NCBI RefSeq assembly: GCF_051401765.1
Contig: NW_027480464.1
Coordinates: 2,852,001 to 2,916,000, forward strand
Length of the DNA: 64,000 bases
Origin: Calliopsis andreniformis
Lineage: Eukaryota; Arthropoda; Insecta; Hymenoptera; Andrenidae
Direction of reading: 5' to 3'
In this document: positions 1 through 11,636 of the stretch, in pieces
Numbering within the stretch: the first letter of the stretch is position 1
Layout of the letters: the number at the start of each line of letters is the position of its first letter
Notes under the pieces: generated by a model
What the model was told of the DNA's origin: nothing
The model's input: only the letters and a program-made list of their open reading frames with translations
Database searches by the model: none
Position numbers and translations under genes: made by a program

Positions 1-114
1 CAACCTTCAATCATCAATATTCAATCTTCATTCCTCAATCCTCAATCCTCAATACTCAAACCTCAATCCTCAACACTCAACTATCAATCCTCAATTCTCA
101 ATACTCAATAGAAT

Positions 115-132
115 ATCCTGAATTCTCAGGAT
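115..132. repeat. P cassette: hairpin around an EcoRI site (first of 30)
   Basis: The arms atcctga (115-121) and tcaggat (126-132) flank the loop attc. The EcoRI site gaattc starts at 120. Exact copies have that site at 1692, 3613, 4282, 5347, 7240, 8191, 8918, 12604, 14497, 15448, 16168, 19664, 20566, 23164, 24798, 28209, 29543, 30667, 32822, 35708, 39204, 40106, 42704, 45757, 49168, 50495, 51619, 54615 and 59607. Three copies have gcattc instead (10272, 17529, 37069). The words still fit the 7-base register, so the hairpin arose by point changes in heptamers and spread with the duplications. A cruciform or protein-binding role is possible but not shown. Confidence 0.85.
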
Positions 133-384
133 TCAATACTCAAACCTCAACCCTCAACCCTCAGCCCTCATTCTCAATCCTCAATCCTCAATCCTCAATC
201 CTCAATATTCAATCCACAATTCTCAATCTTCAATCCTCAATCCTCAATTTTCAATCCTCAATACTCAATCTTCAATCCTCAATCCTCAATCCTCAATCCT
301 AAATCCTCAATCCTCATTCTTCAATCCTCAACACCCAATCCTCAATCTTCAATCCTCAATCCTCAATCCTCAATTCTCAATCCT

Positions 385-540
385 CAACAATCAGTTGTCA
401 AACCTCAATCCTCAATAGAATGTCATCAATTCACAGTTTTCAATACTCAATCCTCAATCTGCAACCTTCAAATCTCTATCCACAAACATCAATTCTCATC
501 ACTCAACCCTCGACACTCAGTCCCCAATCCTCAATATTCA
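385..540 (+). repeat. Q cassette (first of 22 exact cores)
   Basis: The core caacaatcagttgtc lies at 385-399. It is followed by about 140 bases of the most diverged heptamers in the array, including agaatgt, tcacagt, ccacaaa and cctcgac, all still in 7-base register. Exact cores also start at 9421, 10029, 16671, 17286, 19055, 19419, 19957, 20321, 30018, 30424, 32173, 32579, 36211, 36826, 38595, 38959, 39497, 39861, 50970, 51376 and 61796. Changed cores lie at 56108, 57472 and 63669. Two flanking subtypes exist: one continues agaatgtcatc, the other agaatatcctc. Function unknown. Confidence 0.85.
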
Positions 541-643
541 ATCCTCAATCCTCAATCCTCAATCCACAATCCTCAACCTTCAATCCTCAATACTCATTCC
601 TCAATCCTCAATCCTCAATGCTCAATCCTCAATTCTCAATCCT

Positions 644-649
644 CGATCG
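644..649. repeat. R word: CGATCG (PvuI) site within the array
   Basis: The palindrome cgatcg is followed by ccaatcatcaatcc. It recurs in the same context near 3,019, 5,578, 7,478, 12,835 and at further sites through 58,755. At 23,402 the word is cgatgg instead. It is a useful restriction and CpG landmark in an otherwise G-poor strand. No function is implied. Confidence 0.7.
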
Positions 650-2727
650 CCAATCATCAATCCTCAATACTGAATCTTCAATCCTCAATCCTCAATCCTC
701 AATCCTCAGTCCTCATTCTTCAATCCTCAATCTTCAATCATCAATACTCAGTCTTCAATCCTCAATCCTCAATCTTCAATCCTCAATCCTCAATTCTCAC
801 TCCTCAATACTCAAGCCTCAATCGTCAATCCTCAATCCCCAATCCTCTATCTTCAATCCTCAATCCTCAATCCTCAATCCTCAATCCTCAGTCTTCAATC
901 CTCAATACTCAATCTTCAATCCTCAATCCTCAATCCTCAATCCTCAATGCTCAATCCTCAATCCTCAATCCTCAACCCTCAATCTGCAATCCTCAATACT
1001 CAATCTCCAATCCTCAGTAATCAATCCTCAATCCTCAATCCTCATTCTTCAATCCTCAATACCCAATCCTCAATACACAATCCTCAATACCCAATCCTCA
1101 ATCTTCAATCCTCAATCCCCAATCCTCAATTCTCAATCCTCAATCCTCAATCCACAGACCTCAATCCTCAATCTTCAATCCTCAATACTCAATCTTCAAT
1201 CTTCTATCCCCAATCCTCAATCCTCAATCCTCATTCTCCAATCCTCAACACCCAATCCTCAATCTTCAAACCTCAATCCTCAATCCTCAATTCTCAATCC
1301 TCAATATTCAATCCACAATTCTCAATCTTCAATCGTCAATACTCAATCCTCAATCCTCAACTCTCAATCCTCAGTAATCAATCCTCAATCTTAAATACTC
1401 AATCGTCAATCCTCAGTCCTCAATCCTCAATCCGCAATCCTCGTTCCTCAAACCTCAATCCTCAAGCCTCTGTCTTCATACTCAATTCTCAATCCTCAAT
1501 CCTCAGACCACAAACATCAATACTCAACCCTCAGTCCTCGTCCTCAATACACAACCCTCAACCCTCGATCCTCAACCTTCAATCATCAATATTCAATCTT
1601 CAATCCTCAATCCTCAATCCTCAATACTCAAACCTCAATCCTCAACACTCAACTATCAATCCTCAATTCTCAATACTCAATAGAATATCCTGAATTCTCA
1701 GGATTCAATACTCAAACCTCAACCCTCAACCCTCAACCCTCAGCCCTCATTCTCAATCCTCAATCCTCAATCCTCAATCCTCAATATTCAATCCACAATT
1801 CTCAATCTTCAATCCTCAATCCTCAATCTTCAATCCTCCATCCTCAATCCTCAATCCTCTATCCTCAATCCTCAATCGTCAGGCTTCAATCCTCAATACC
1901 CAATCCTCAGTCTTCAATCTTCAATCCTTTAATCCTCGACTCTCAATCCTCAATCCTCAGTCCTCAGACCTCAAACCTCAATCCCCAAACCTCAGCCCTC
2001 ATCCTCATTCCTCAATCCTCAATCGTCAATCCTCAATCCTCAATCCTCAACGCTCAATCCTCAATGTTCAATCCTCAATACCCAATCCTCAATCTTCAAT
2101 CCTCAATCCTCAATCCTCAATACTCAATCCTCGATCGTCAATCCTCTATCCCCAATCCTCAATCTTCAATCCTCAATCCTCAATCCTCAATCCTCAATGT
2201 TGAATCCGCAATACCCAATCCTCAATCTTCAATCCTCAATCCTCAATCCTCAACCCTCAATCCTCAATAATCAATCCTCAATCCTCAGTCCTCAAACCTC
2301 AAACCTCAATCTTCAATCCTCAATACTCAATCTTCAATCCTCCGTCCTCAATCCTCAACCCTCAATCCTCAATCCTCAATCGTCAGGCTTCAATCCTCAA
2401 TACTCAATCTTCAATCCTCAATCCTCAATCCTCATTACTCAATCCTCATTCTTCAATCCTCAATACCCAATCCTCAATCTTCAATCCTCAATCCTCAATC
2501 CTCAATCCTCAATCTTCAATCCTCTATACTCAATCTTCAATCCTCTATACTCAATCCTCAATCCTCAATCCTCAATCCTCAATCCTCAATCCTCAATCCT
2601 CAATCCTCATTCTACAATCCTCAATACCCAATCCTCAATCTTCAATCCTCAATCCTCAATCCTCAATTCTCAATTCTCAATCCTCAATCCTCAGTCCTCA
2701 GTCCTCAAACCTCAATCCTCAACCCTC

Positions 2728-2780
2728 AGCCCACATTCTCAGTCCTCAATCCTCAATTCTCAGTCCTCAGCACTCAAACC
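2728..2780 (+). repeat. Module marked by cccacattctcag
   Basis: The word series around cccacattctcagtcctc recurs near 6,408, 13,665, 22,707, 42,247 and 54,074, and with a cg start near 24,341 and 45,300. The following words (ctaagacctcatcctc) are also shared. It is a further landmark tying the left part, T1, T2 and the right patchwork to a common ancestral segment. Confidence 0.65.
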
Positions 2781-4703
2781 TCAATCCTCAACCCTAAGAC
2801 CTCATCCTCAATCCTCAAATATCAATCCTCAATCCTCAATCTGCAATCCTCAATACTCAGTCTTCAATCCTCAATCCTCAGTCCTCAATACTCAACAATC
2901 AGTCCTCAATTCTCAATACTCAATCCTCAATACTCAATCTTCAATCCTCAATACTCAATCTTCAATCCTCAATCCTCAATCCTCAATCCTCAATGCTCAA
3001 TCCTCAATCCTCAATCCTCGATCGCCAATCATCAATCCTCAATACTCAATCGTCAATCCTCAATACTCAATCTTCAATCCTCAATCCTCAGTCCTCAATT
3101 CTCACTCCTCAATACTCAATCCTCAATCGTCAATCCTCTATCCCCAATCCTCAATCTTCAATCCTCATTCTTCAATCCTCAATACCCAATCCTCAGTACC
3201 CAATCCTCAATCTTAAATCCTCAAACCTCAATCCTCAATTCTCAATCGTCAATCCTCAATCCACAGACCTCAATCCTCAATGTTCAATCCTCAATACTCA
3301 ATCTTCAATCCTCTATCCCCAATCCTCAATCCTCAATCCTCATTCTCCAATCCTCAACACCCAATCCTCAATCTTCAATCCTCAATCCTCAATCCTCAAT
3401 TCTCAATCCTCAATCCTCAATCCTCAGACCACAAACATCAATACTCAACCCTCAGTCCTCGTCCTCAATACACAACCCTCAACCCTCGATCCTCAACCTT
3501 CAATCATCAATATTCAATCTTCAATCCTCAATCCTCAATCCTCAATACTCAAACCTCAATCCTCAACACTCAACTATCAACCCTCAATTCTCAATACTCA
3601 ATAGAATATCCTGAATTCTCAGGATTCAATACTCAAACCTCAACCCTCAACCCTCAGCCCTCATTCTCAATCCTCAATTCTCAATCCTCAATCCTCAACC
3701 GTCAGTCCTCGTCCTCAATACTCAACACTCAATCCTCAATCCTCAATCTTCAATCCTCCATCCTCAATCCTGAATCCTCTATCCTCAATCCTCAATCGTC
3801 AGGCTTCAATCCTCAATACCCAATCCTCAGTCTTCAATCTTCAATCCTTTAATCCTCAACTCTCAATCCTCAATCCTCAGTCCTCAGACCTCAAACCTCA
3901 ATCCCCAACCCTCAGCCCTCATCCTCATTCCTCAATCCTCAATCGTCAATCCTCAATTCTCAATCCTCAACGCTCAATCCTCAATGTTCAATCCTCAATA
4001 CCCAATCCTCAGTCTTCAATCCTCAATCCTCAATCCTCAATCTTCAATCCTCAATCCTCAATCCTCAATTCTCAATCCTCAATCCTCAATCCTCAGACCA
4101 CAAACATCAATACTCAACCCTCAGTCCTCGTCCTCAATACACAACCCTCTACCCTCGATCCTCAACCTTCAATCATCAATATTCAACCTTCAATCCTCAA
4201 TCCTCAATCCTCAATACTCAAACCTCAATCCTCAACACTCAACTATCAATCCTCAATTCTCAATACTCAATAGAATATCCTGAATTCTCAGGATTCAATA
4301 CTCAAACATCAACCCTCAACCCTCAGCCCTTATTCTCAATCCTCAATCCTCAATCCTCAATCCTCAATCCTCAATTCTCAATCCTCAGTAATCAATCCTC
4401 AATCTTCAATACTCAATCCTCAATCCTCAGTCCTCAATCCTCTATCCTCAATCCTCAAACCTCAATCCTCAACCGTCAGACCTCGTCCTCAATACTCAAC
4501 ACTCAATCCTCAATCCTCAATCCTCAATGTTCAATCCGCAATACCCAATCCTCAATCTTCAATCCTCAATCCTCAATCCTCAATCATCAATCCTCAATAC
4601 TCAATCCTCAATCCTCAGTCCTCAAACCTCAAACCACAACCCTCAACCCTCAGCCCTCATTCTCAATCCTCAATCTTCAATCCTCAATCCTCAATCTTCA
4701 ATC

Positions 4704-4811
4704 CTCAATAATCAATCTCCAATCCTAGATACACAATCCCCAATCCTCAATGCTTAATCCTCAGCCTTCAATCCTCAACCCCAGGTCTCAATCTTCAATC
4801 CTTAATGCTCT
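4704..4811 (+). repeat. S cassette (first of 20, tag cctagat)
   Basis: About 105 bases are marked by the word cctagat, flanked upstream by aataatcaatctccaat and downstream by a cttaat word and a 6-base cccagt word. Tags start at 4724, 10951, 11222, 11981, 18209, 18480, 25831, 26725, 34338, 37749, 38020, 43841, 46790, 47684, 53135, 56259, 56906, 57623, 58256 and 61089. The tag contains TAG and neighbouring words contain TAA, so this cassette is where many of the long open frames stop. Confidence 0.83.
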
Positions 4812-7647
4812 ATCCTCAATCCTCAATCCTCAGTCCTCAATCCTCTATCCTCAATCCTCAAACCTCAATCCTCAACCGTCAGTCCTCGTCCTCAATACTC
4901 AACACTCAATCCTCAATCCTCAATCTTCAATCCTCAATACTCAGTCTTCAATCCTCAATCCGCAATACTCAATCCTCAATCCTCAATCTTCAATCCTCAA
5001 TTCCCAATCCTCAATCTTCAATCCTCAATACTCAATCTTCAATCCTCAATCCTCAATCCTCAATCCTAAATCCTCAATCCTCATTCTTCAATCCTCAACA
5101 CCCAATCCTCAATCTTCAATCCTCAATCCTCAATCCTCAATTCTCAATCCTCAATCCCCAATCCTCAGACCTCAAACATCAATACTCAACCCTCAGTCCT
5201 CGTCCTCAATCCACAACACTCAATCCTCGATCATCAATCTTCAATCATCAATATTCAATCTTCTATCCTCAATCCTCAATCCTCAATACTCAATCCTCAA
5301 TACTCAACCATCAGCCCTCAATTCTCAATACTCAATAGAATATCCTGAATTCTCAGGATTCAATACTCAAACCTCAACACTCAACCCTCAACCCTCAATC
5401 CCCAACCCTCAAACCTCAATCGTCAATCCTCAATACTCAACCTTCAATCCTCCATTCTCAATCCTCAATCCTCAATCCTCAATCCTCAAACCTCAATCCT
5501 CAATCCTCAACCTTCAATCCTCAATACTCAATCTTCAATCATCAATCCTCAATCCTCAATCCTCAATTCTCAATCGTCGATCGCCAATCATCAATCCTCA
5601 ATACTCAATCGTCAATCCTCAATCCTCAATCCTCAATCCTCAGTCCTCATTCTTCAATCCTCAATCTTCAATCATCAATACTCAGTCTTCAATCCTCAAT
5701 CCTCAATCTTCAATCCTCAATCCTCAATCCTCAATTATCACTCCTCAATACTCAATCCTCAATCGTCAATCCTCTATCCCCAATCCTCAATATTCAATCA
5801 TCAATCCTCAATCTTCAATCCTCAATCCTCAATCTTCAATCCTCAATACTCAATCCTTAATCTTCAATCCTCAATCCTCAATCCTCAATTCTCAATCCTC
5901 AATCCTCAGCCCTAAGTCCTCAAATCTCAATCCTCAACCCTCAGCCCTCATCCTCAATCATCAATCCTCAACCTTCAACCCTCAATCCTCAATCCTCAAC
6001 CCTCAATCTTCAATCCTCAATACTCAATCTGCAACCCTCAATCCTCAGTCCTCAATCCTCAATAATTATTCTTCAATCCTCAATACCCAATCCTCTATCT
6101 TCAATCCTCAATCCACAATCCTCAATCCTCAATCCTCATTCTTCAATCCTCAACACCCAATCCTCAATCTTCAATCCTCAATCCTCAATCCTCAATCCTC
6201 AATCCTCAATCTTCAATACTCTATACTCAATCCTCAATCCTCAATCCTCAATCCTCAATCCTCAATCCTCAATCCTCAGTCCTCATTCTACAATCCTCAA
6301 TACCCAATCCTCAATCTTCAATCCTCAATCCTCAATCCTCAATTCTCAATTCTCAATCCTCAATCCTCAGTCCTCAGTCCTCAAACCTCAATCCTCAACC
6401 CTCAGCCCACATTCTCAGTCCTCAATCCTCAATTCTCAGTCCTCAGCCCTCAAACCTCAATCCTCAACCCTAAGACCTCATCCTCAATCCTCAAATATCA
6501 ATCCTCAATCCTCAATCTGCAATCCTCAATACTCAGTCTTCAATCCTCAATCCTCAGTCCTCAATACTCAACTATCAGTCCTCAATTCTCAATACTCAAT
6601 CCTCAATACTCAATCTTCAATCCTCAATACTCAATCTTCAATCCTCAATCCTCAATCCTCAATCCTCAATGCTCAATCCTCAATCCTCAATCCTCAACCC
6701 TCCATCTTCAATCCTCAATACTCAATCTGCAACCCTCAATCCTCAGTCCTCAATCACCAATACTCATTCTTCAATCCTCAATACCCAATCCTCAATCTTC
6801 AATCCTCAATCCACAATCCTCAATCCTCAATCCTCATTCTTCAATCCTCAACACCCAATCCTCAATCTTCAATCCTCAATCCTCAATTCTCAGACCTCAA
6901 TCCTCAATCTTCAATCCTCAATACTCAATCTTCAATCCTCAATCCTCAATCCTCAATCCTCAATCCTCAATCCTCATTCTTCAATCCTCAACACCCAATC
7001 CTCAATCTTCAATCCTCAATCCTCAATCCTCAATTCTCAATCCTCAATCCTCAATCCTCAGACCTCAAACATCAATACTCAACCCTCAGTCCTCGTCCTC
7101 AATCCACAACACTCAATCCTCGATCATCAATCTTCAATCATCAATATTCAATCTTCAATCCTCAATCCTCAATCCTCAATACTCAATCCTCAATACTCAA
7201 CCATCAGCCCTCAATTCTCAATACTCAATAGAATATCCTGAATTCTCAGGATTGAATACTCAAACCTCAACACTCAACCGTCAACCCTCAATCCTCAACC
7301 CTCAATCCTCAATCGTCAATCCTCAATACTCAACCTTCAATCCTCCATTCTCAATCCTCAATCCTCAATCCTCAATCCTCAATCCTCAATCCTCAATCCT
7401 CAATCCTCAACCTTCAATCCTCAATACTCAATCTTCAATCCTCAATCCTCAATCCTCAATCCTCAATTCTCAATCCTCGATCGCCAATCATCAATCCTCA
7501 ATACTCAATCGTCAATCCTCAATCCTCAATACTCAATCCGCAGTCCTCATTCTTCAATCCTCAATCTTCAATCCTCAATCCTCAATCTTCAATCCTCAAT
7601 CCTCAATTCTCACTCCTCAATACTCAATCCTCAATCGTCGATCCTGA
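4750..7647 (+). other. Repeat-derived open frame of 965 codons, probably not a gene
   Basis: This is the T1 copy 1 counterpart of the 1,254-codon frame. It starts at an ATG in caatgcttaatcc, just after the S cassette tag, and ends at a TGA created by a c-to-g difference near 7,646. Shortly after the start, the word cccaggtctcaatc differs from copy 2 (cccagtcctcaatc). The product would be SSILNPQ-type repeats only. The easy gain and loss of hundreds of codons between near-identical copies argues against a protein-coding role. Confidence 0.85.
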
Positions 7648-10600
7648 ACCCTCAATCTTCAATCCTCAATACTCAATCTGCAACCCTCAATCCTCAGTCC
7701 TCAATCCTCAATACTCATACTTCAATCCTCAATACCCAATCCTCAATCTTCAATCCTCAATCCACAATCCTCAATCCTCAATCCTCATTCTTCAATCCTC
7801 AACACCCAATCCTCAATCTTCAATCCTCAATCCTCAATTCTCAGACCTCAATCCTCAATCTTCAATCCTCAATACTCAATCTTCAATCCTCAATCCTCAA
7901 TCCTCAATCCTAAATCCTCAATCCTCAATCTTCAATCCTCAGCACCCAATCCTCAATCTTCAATCCTCAATCCTCAATCCTCAATTCTCAATCCTCAATC
8001 CCCAATCCTCAGACCTCAAACATCAATACTCAACCCTCAGTCCTCGTCCTCAATCCACAACACTCAATCCTCGATCATCAATCTTCAATCATCAATATTC
8101 AATCTTCAATCCTCAATCCTCAATCCTCAATACTCAATCCTCAATACTCAACCATCAGCCCTCAATTCTCAATACTCAATAGAATATCCTGAATTCTCAG
8201 GATTCAATACTCAAACCTCAACACTCAACCCTCAACCCTCAATCCTCAACCCTCAATCCTCAATCGTCAATCCTCAATACTCAACCTTCAATCCTCCATT
8301 CTCAATCCTCAATCCTCAATCCTCAATCCTCAATCCTCAATCCTCAATCCTCAACCTTCAATCCTCAATACTCAATCTTCAATCCTCAATCCTCAGTCCT
8401 CAATTCTCACTCCTCAATACTCAATCCTCAATCGTCAATCCTCTATCCCCAATCCTCAATCTTCAATCCTCATTCTTCAATCCTCAATACCCAATCCTCA
8501 ATACCCAATCCTCAATCTTAAATCCTCAAACCTCAATCCTCAATTCTCAATCCTCAATCCTCAATCCACAGACCTCAATCCTCAATGTTCAATCCTCAAT
8601 ACTCAATCTTCAATCCTCTATCCCCAATCCTCAATCCTCAATCCTCATTCTCCAATCCTCAACACCCAATCCTCAATCTTCAATCCTCAATCCTCAATCC
8701 TCAATTCTCAATCCTCAATCCTCAATCCTCAGACCACAAACATCAATACTCAACCCTCAGTCCTCGTCCTCAATACACAACCCTCAACCCTCGATCCTCA
8801 ACCTTCAATCATCAATATTCAATCTTCAATCCTCAATCCTCAATCCTCAATACTCAAACCTCAATCCTCAACACTCAACTATCAATCCTCAATTCTCAAT
8901 ACTCAATAGAATATCCTGAATTCTCAGGATTCAATACTCAAACCTCAACCCTCAACCCTCAGCCCTCATTCTCAATCCTCAATCCTCAATCCTCAATCCT
9001 CAATATTCAATCCACAATTCTCAATCTTCAAACCTCAATCCTCAATCTTCAATACTCCATCCTCAATCCTCAATCCTCTATCCATAATCCTCAATCGTCA
9101 GGCTTCAATCCTCAGTACCCAATCCTCAGTCTTCAATCTTCAATCCTTTATTCCTCAACTCTCAATCCTCAATCCTCAGTCCTCAGACCTCAAACCTCAA
9201 TCCACAACCCTCAGCCCTCATCCTCATTCCTCAATCCTCAATCGTCAATCCTCAGTCCTCAATCCTCAACGCTCAATCCTCAATGTTCAATCCTCAATAC
9301 CCAATCCTCAGTCTTCAATCCTCAATCCTCAAACCTCAATCTTCAATCCTCAGTCCTCAGTCCTCAAACCTCAATTCTGAATCCACAATCCTGATTCCTC
9401 AACCTTCAGCCCTCAGTCCTCAACAATCAGTTGTCATTCCTCAATCCTCAATAGAATATCCTCAATTCACTGCATTCAAAACTCAATACTCAATCCGCAA
9501 TCTTCCAACCTGTATTCACAAACATCAATTTTCACCACTCAACCCTCAGCACTCATTCCTCAATGTTCAATCCTCAATCCTCAACTCTCAATCTTCGATC
9601 CTCAATACTGTATCTTCAATCCTCAATCCTCAATCCTCAATCCTCAGTCCTCAAACCTCATACTTCAATCCTCAATACCCTATCCTCAATCTTCAATCTG
9701 CAATACTCAATCCTCAATTCTCAATCCTCAATCCTCAATCCTCAGACCTCAAACGTCAATATTCAACCCTCAGTCCTCGTCCTCAATCCACAAGCCTCAA
9801 TCCTCAATCCTCAATCTTCATTCATCAATATTCAACCTTCCATCCTCAATCCTCAACACTCAATCCTCAATCCTCAATCCTCAATGTTCAATCCTCAACA
9901 CCCAATCCTCAATCTTCAATCCTCAATCCTCAATCCTCAATCCTCAATCCTCAATTCTCAATCCTCTGTCCTCAAACCTCAATCCTGAATCCTCAACACT
10001 GAATCCTCAATCTTCAGCCCTCAGTCCTCAACAATCAGTTGTCAAACCTCAATCCTCAATAGAATGTCATCAATTCACAGTTTTCAATACTCAATACTCA
10101 ATCTGCAATCTTCAACTCTATCCACAAACATCAATTATCATCACTCAACCCTCGACACTCAGTCCCCAATCCTCAATGTTCAATCCTCAATCCTCAATCC
10201 TCAATACTCAAACCTCAATCCTCAACACTCAACTATCAATCCTCAATTCTCAATACTCAATAGAATATCCTGCATTCTCAGGATTCAATACTCAAACCTC
10301 AACCCTCAACCCTCAGCCCTCATTCTCAATCCTCAATCCTCAATCCTCAATCCTCAATCCTCAATTCTCAATCCTCAGTAATCAATCCTCACTCTTCAAT
10401 ACTCAATCCTCAATCCTCAGTCCTCAATCCTCTATCCTCAATCCTCAACCCTCAATCCTCAACCGTCAGTCCTCGTCCTCAATACTCAACACTCAATTTC
10501 AATCCTCAATCTTCAATCCTCAATACTCAATATTCAATCCTCAATACTCAATCCTCAATCCTCAATCTTCAATCCTCAATCCTCAGTCCTCAATCCTCTA

Positions 10601-10929
10601 TACTCATTCTTCAATCCTCAATACCCAATCCTCAATCTTCAATCCTCAATCCTCAATCCTCAATTCTCAATCCACAATCCTCTGTCCTCAGTCCTCCAAC
10701 CTCAACCCAAAACCCTCAGCCCTCATCCTCAATCCTCAATACTCAATCCTCAATCCTCAGTCTTCAATCCTCAATCCTCAATCTTCAATACTCAATGCTC
10801 AATCCTCAATACTCAATATTCAGTCCTCCATCCTCAATCCTCAGTCCTCAATCCTCAATCGTCAATCGTCAGGCTTCAATCCTCAATACTCAATCTTCAA
10901 TCCTCAATCCTCAATCGTCATTCGTCAAT

Positions 10930-11480
10930 CCTCAATAATCAATCTCCAATCCTAGATACTCAATCCCCAATCCTCAATCCTTAATCCTCAGACTTCAATC
11001 CTCAACCCCAGTCCTCAATCTTCAACCCTCAATGCTCTATCCTCAATCCTCAATCCTCAGTCCTCAATCCTCTATCCTCAATCCTCAACTCTCAATCCTC
11101 AACCCTCAATCCTCAGACCTCAAACCTCAATCCACAACCCTCAGCCCTCATCCTCAATCCTCAATCCTCAATCCTCAATCCTCAATCCTCAATCTTCAAT
11201 CCTCAATAATCAATCTCCAATCCTAGATACTCAATCCCCAATCCTCAATCCTTAATCCTCAGACTTCAATCCTCAACCCCAGCCCTCAATCTTCAATCCT
11301 CAATGCTCTATCCTCAATCCTCAATCCTCAGTCCTCAATCCTCAATCCTCAATCCTCAAACCTCAATCCTCAACCGTCAGTCCTCGTCCTCAATACTCAA
11401 CACTCAATCCTCAATCCTCAATCTTCAATCCTCCATCCTCAATCCTCAATCCTCTATCCTCAATCCTCAATCGTCAGGCT
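10930..11480 (+). repeat. 271-base tandem pair carrying S cassettes
   Basis: The S tag cctagat occurs at 10,951 and again at 11,222, with the same flanking words, giving an offset of 271. The same pair is found at 18,209 and 18,480 (T1 copy 2) and at 37,749 and 38,020 (T2 copy B). It is therefore older than both large duplications. Confidence 0.8.
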
Positions 11481-11636
11481 TCAATCCTCAATACCCAATC
11501 CTCAGTCTTCAATCTTCAATCCTTTAATCCTCAACTCTCAATCCTCAATCCTCAGTCCTCAGACCTCAAACCTCAATCCCCAACCCTCAGCCCTCATCCT
11601 CATTCCTCAATCCTCAATCGTCAATCCTCAATTCTC

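Larger units (their letters stand above)
1..4380 (+). repeat. Left mosaic part of the array
   Basis: This part lies before the first large duplication and consists of modules found again further right. The stretch around 600-800, with the CGATCG word at 644, resembles those near 23,720, 28,760 and 44,670. The stretch 1,300-1,490 resembles 25,590-25,780. The stretch 2,260-2,960 resembles 53,690-54,290. The stretch 3,280-3,850 resembles 8,585-9,150, 15,835-16,400 and 35,375-35,940. It carries P hairpins at 120, 1,692, 3,613 and 4,282 (EcoRI core positions) and a Q cassette at 385. No coding or RNA gene is visible. Confidence 0.75.
4380..11636 (+). repeat. 7.26 kb tandem duplication T1, copy 1
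   Basis: Landmarks here recur 7,257 bases to the right. Hairpin cores 5,347, 7,240 and 8,191 match 12,604, 14,497 and 15,448. The Q core 10,029 matches 17,286, and the S tag 4,724 matches 11,981. Between about 8,200-8,580 and about 9,800 the offset is 7,250, which means one heptamer gained or lost at each of two places. Homology on the right ends near 11,617 (18,875 in copy 2). On the left, copy 1 and copy 2 agree from about 4,380 and 11,636. Copy 1 differs from copy 2 by a few substitutions per kb, for example near 4,784 and the cctgaac word at 7,644. Confidence 0.88.

Noticed and set aside
115..132. Intrinsic transcription terminator at the P hairpin
   Set aside because: The stem is only 7 bp, about half of it A/T, with no T run after it and no gene upstream.
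385..399. Operator-like inverted repeat acaa-tcag-ttgt in the Q core
   Set aside because: The arms are 4 bases and do not extend. They fall across three ordinary heptamer words, so chance is a sufficient explanation without binding data.
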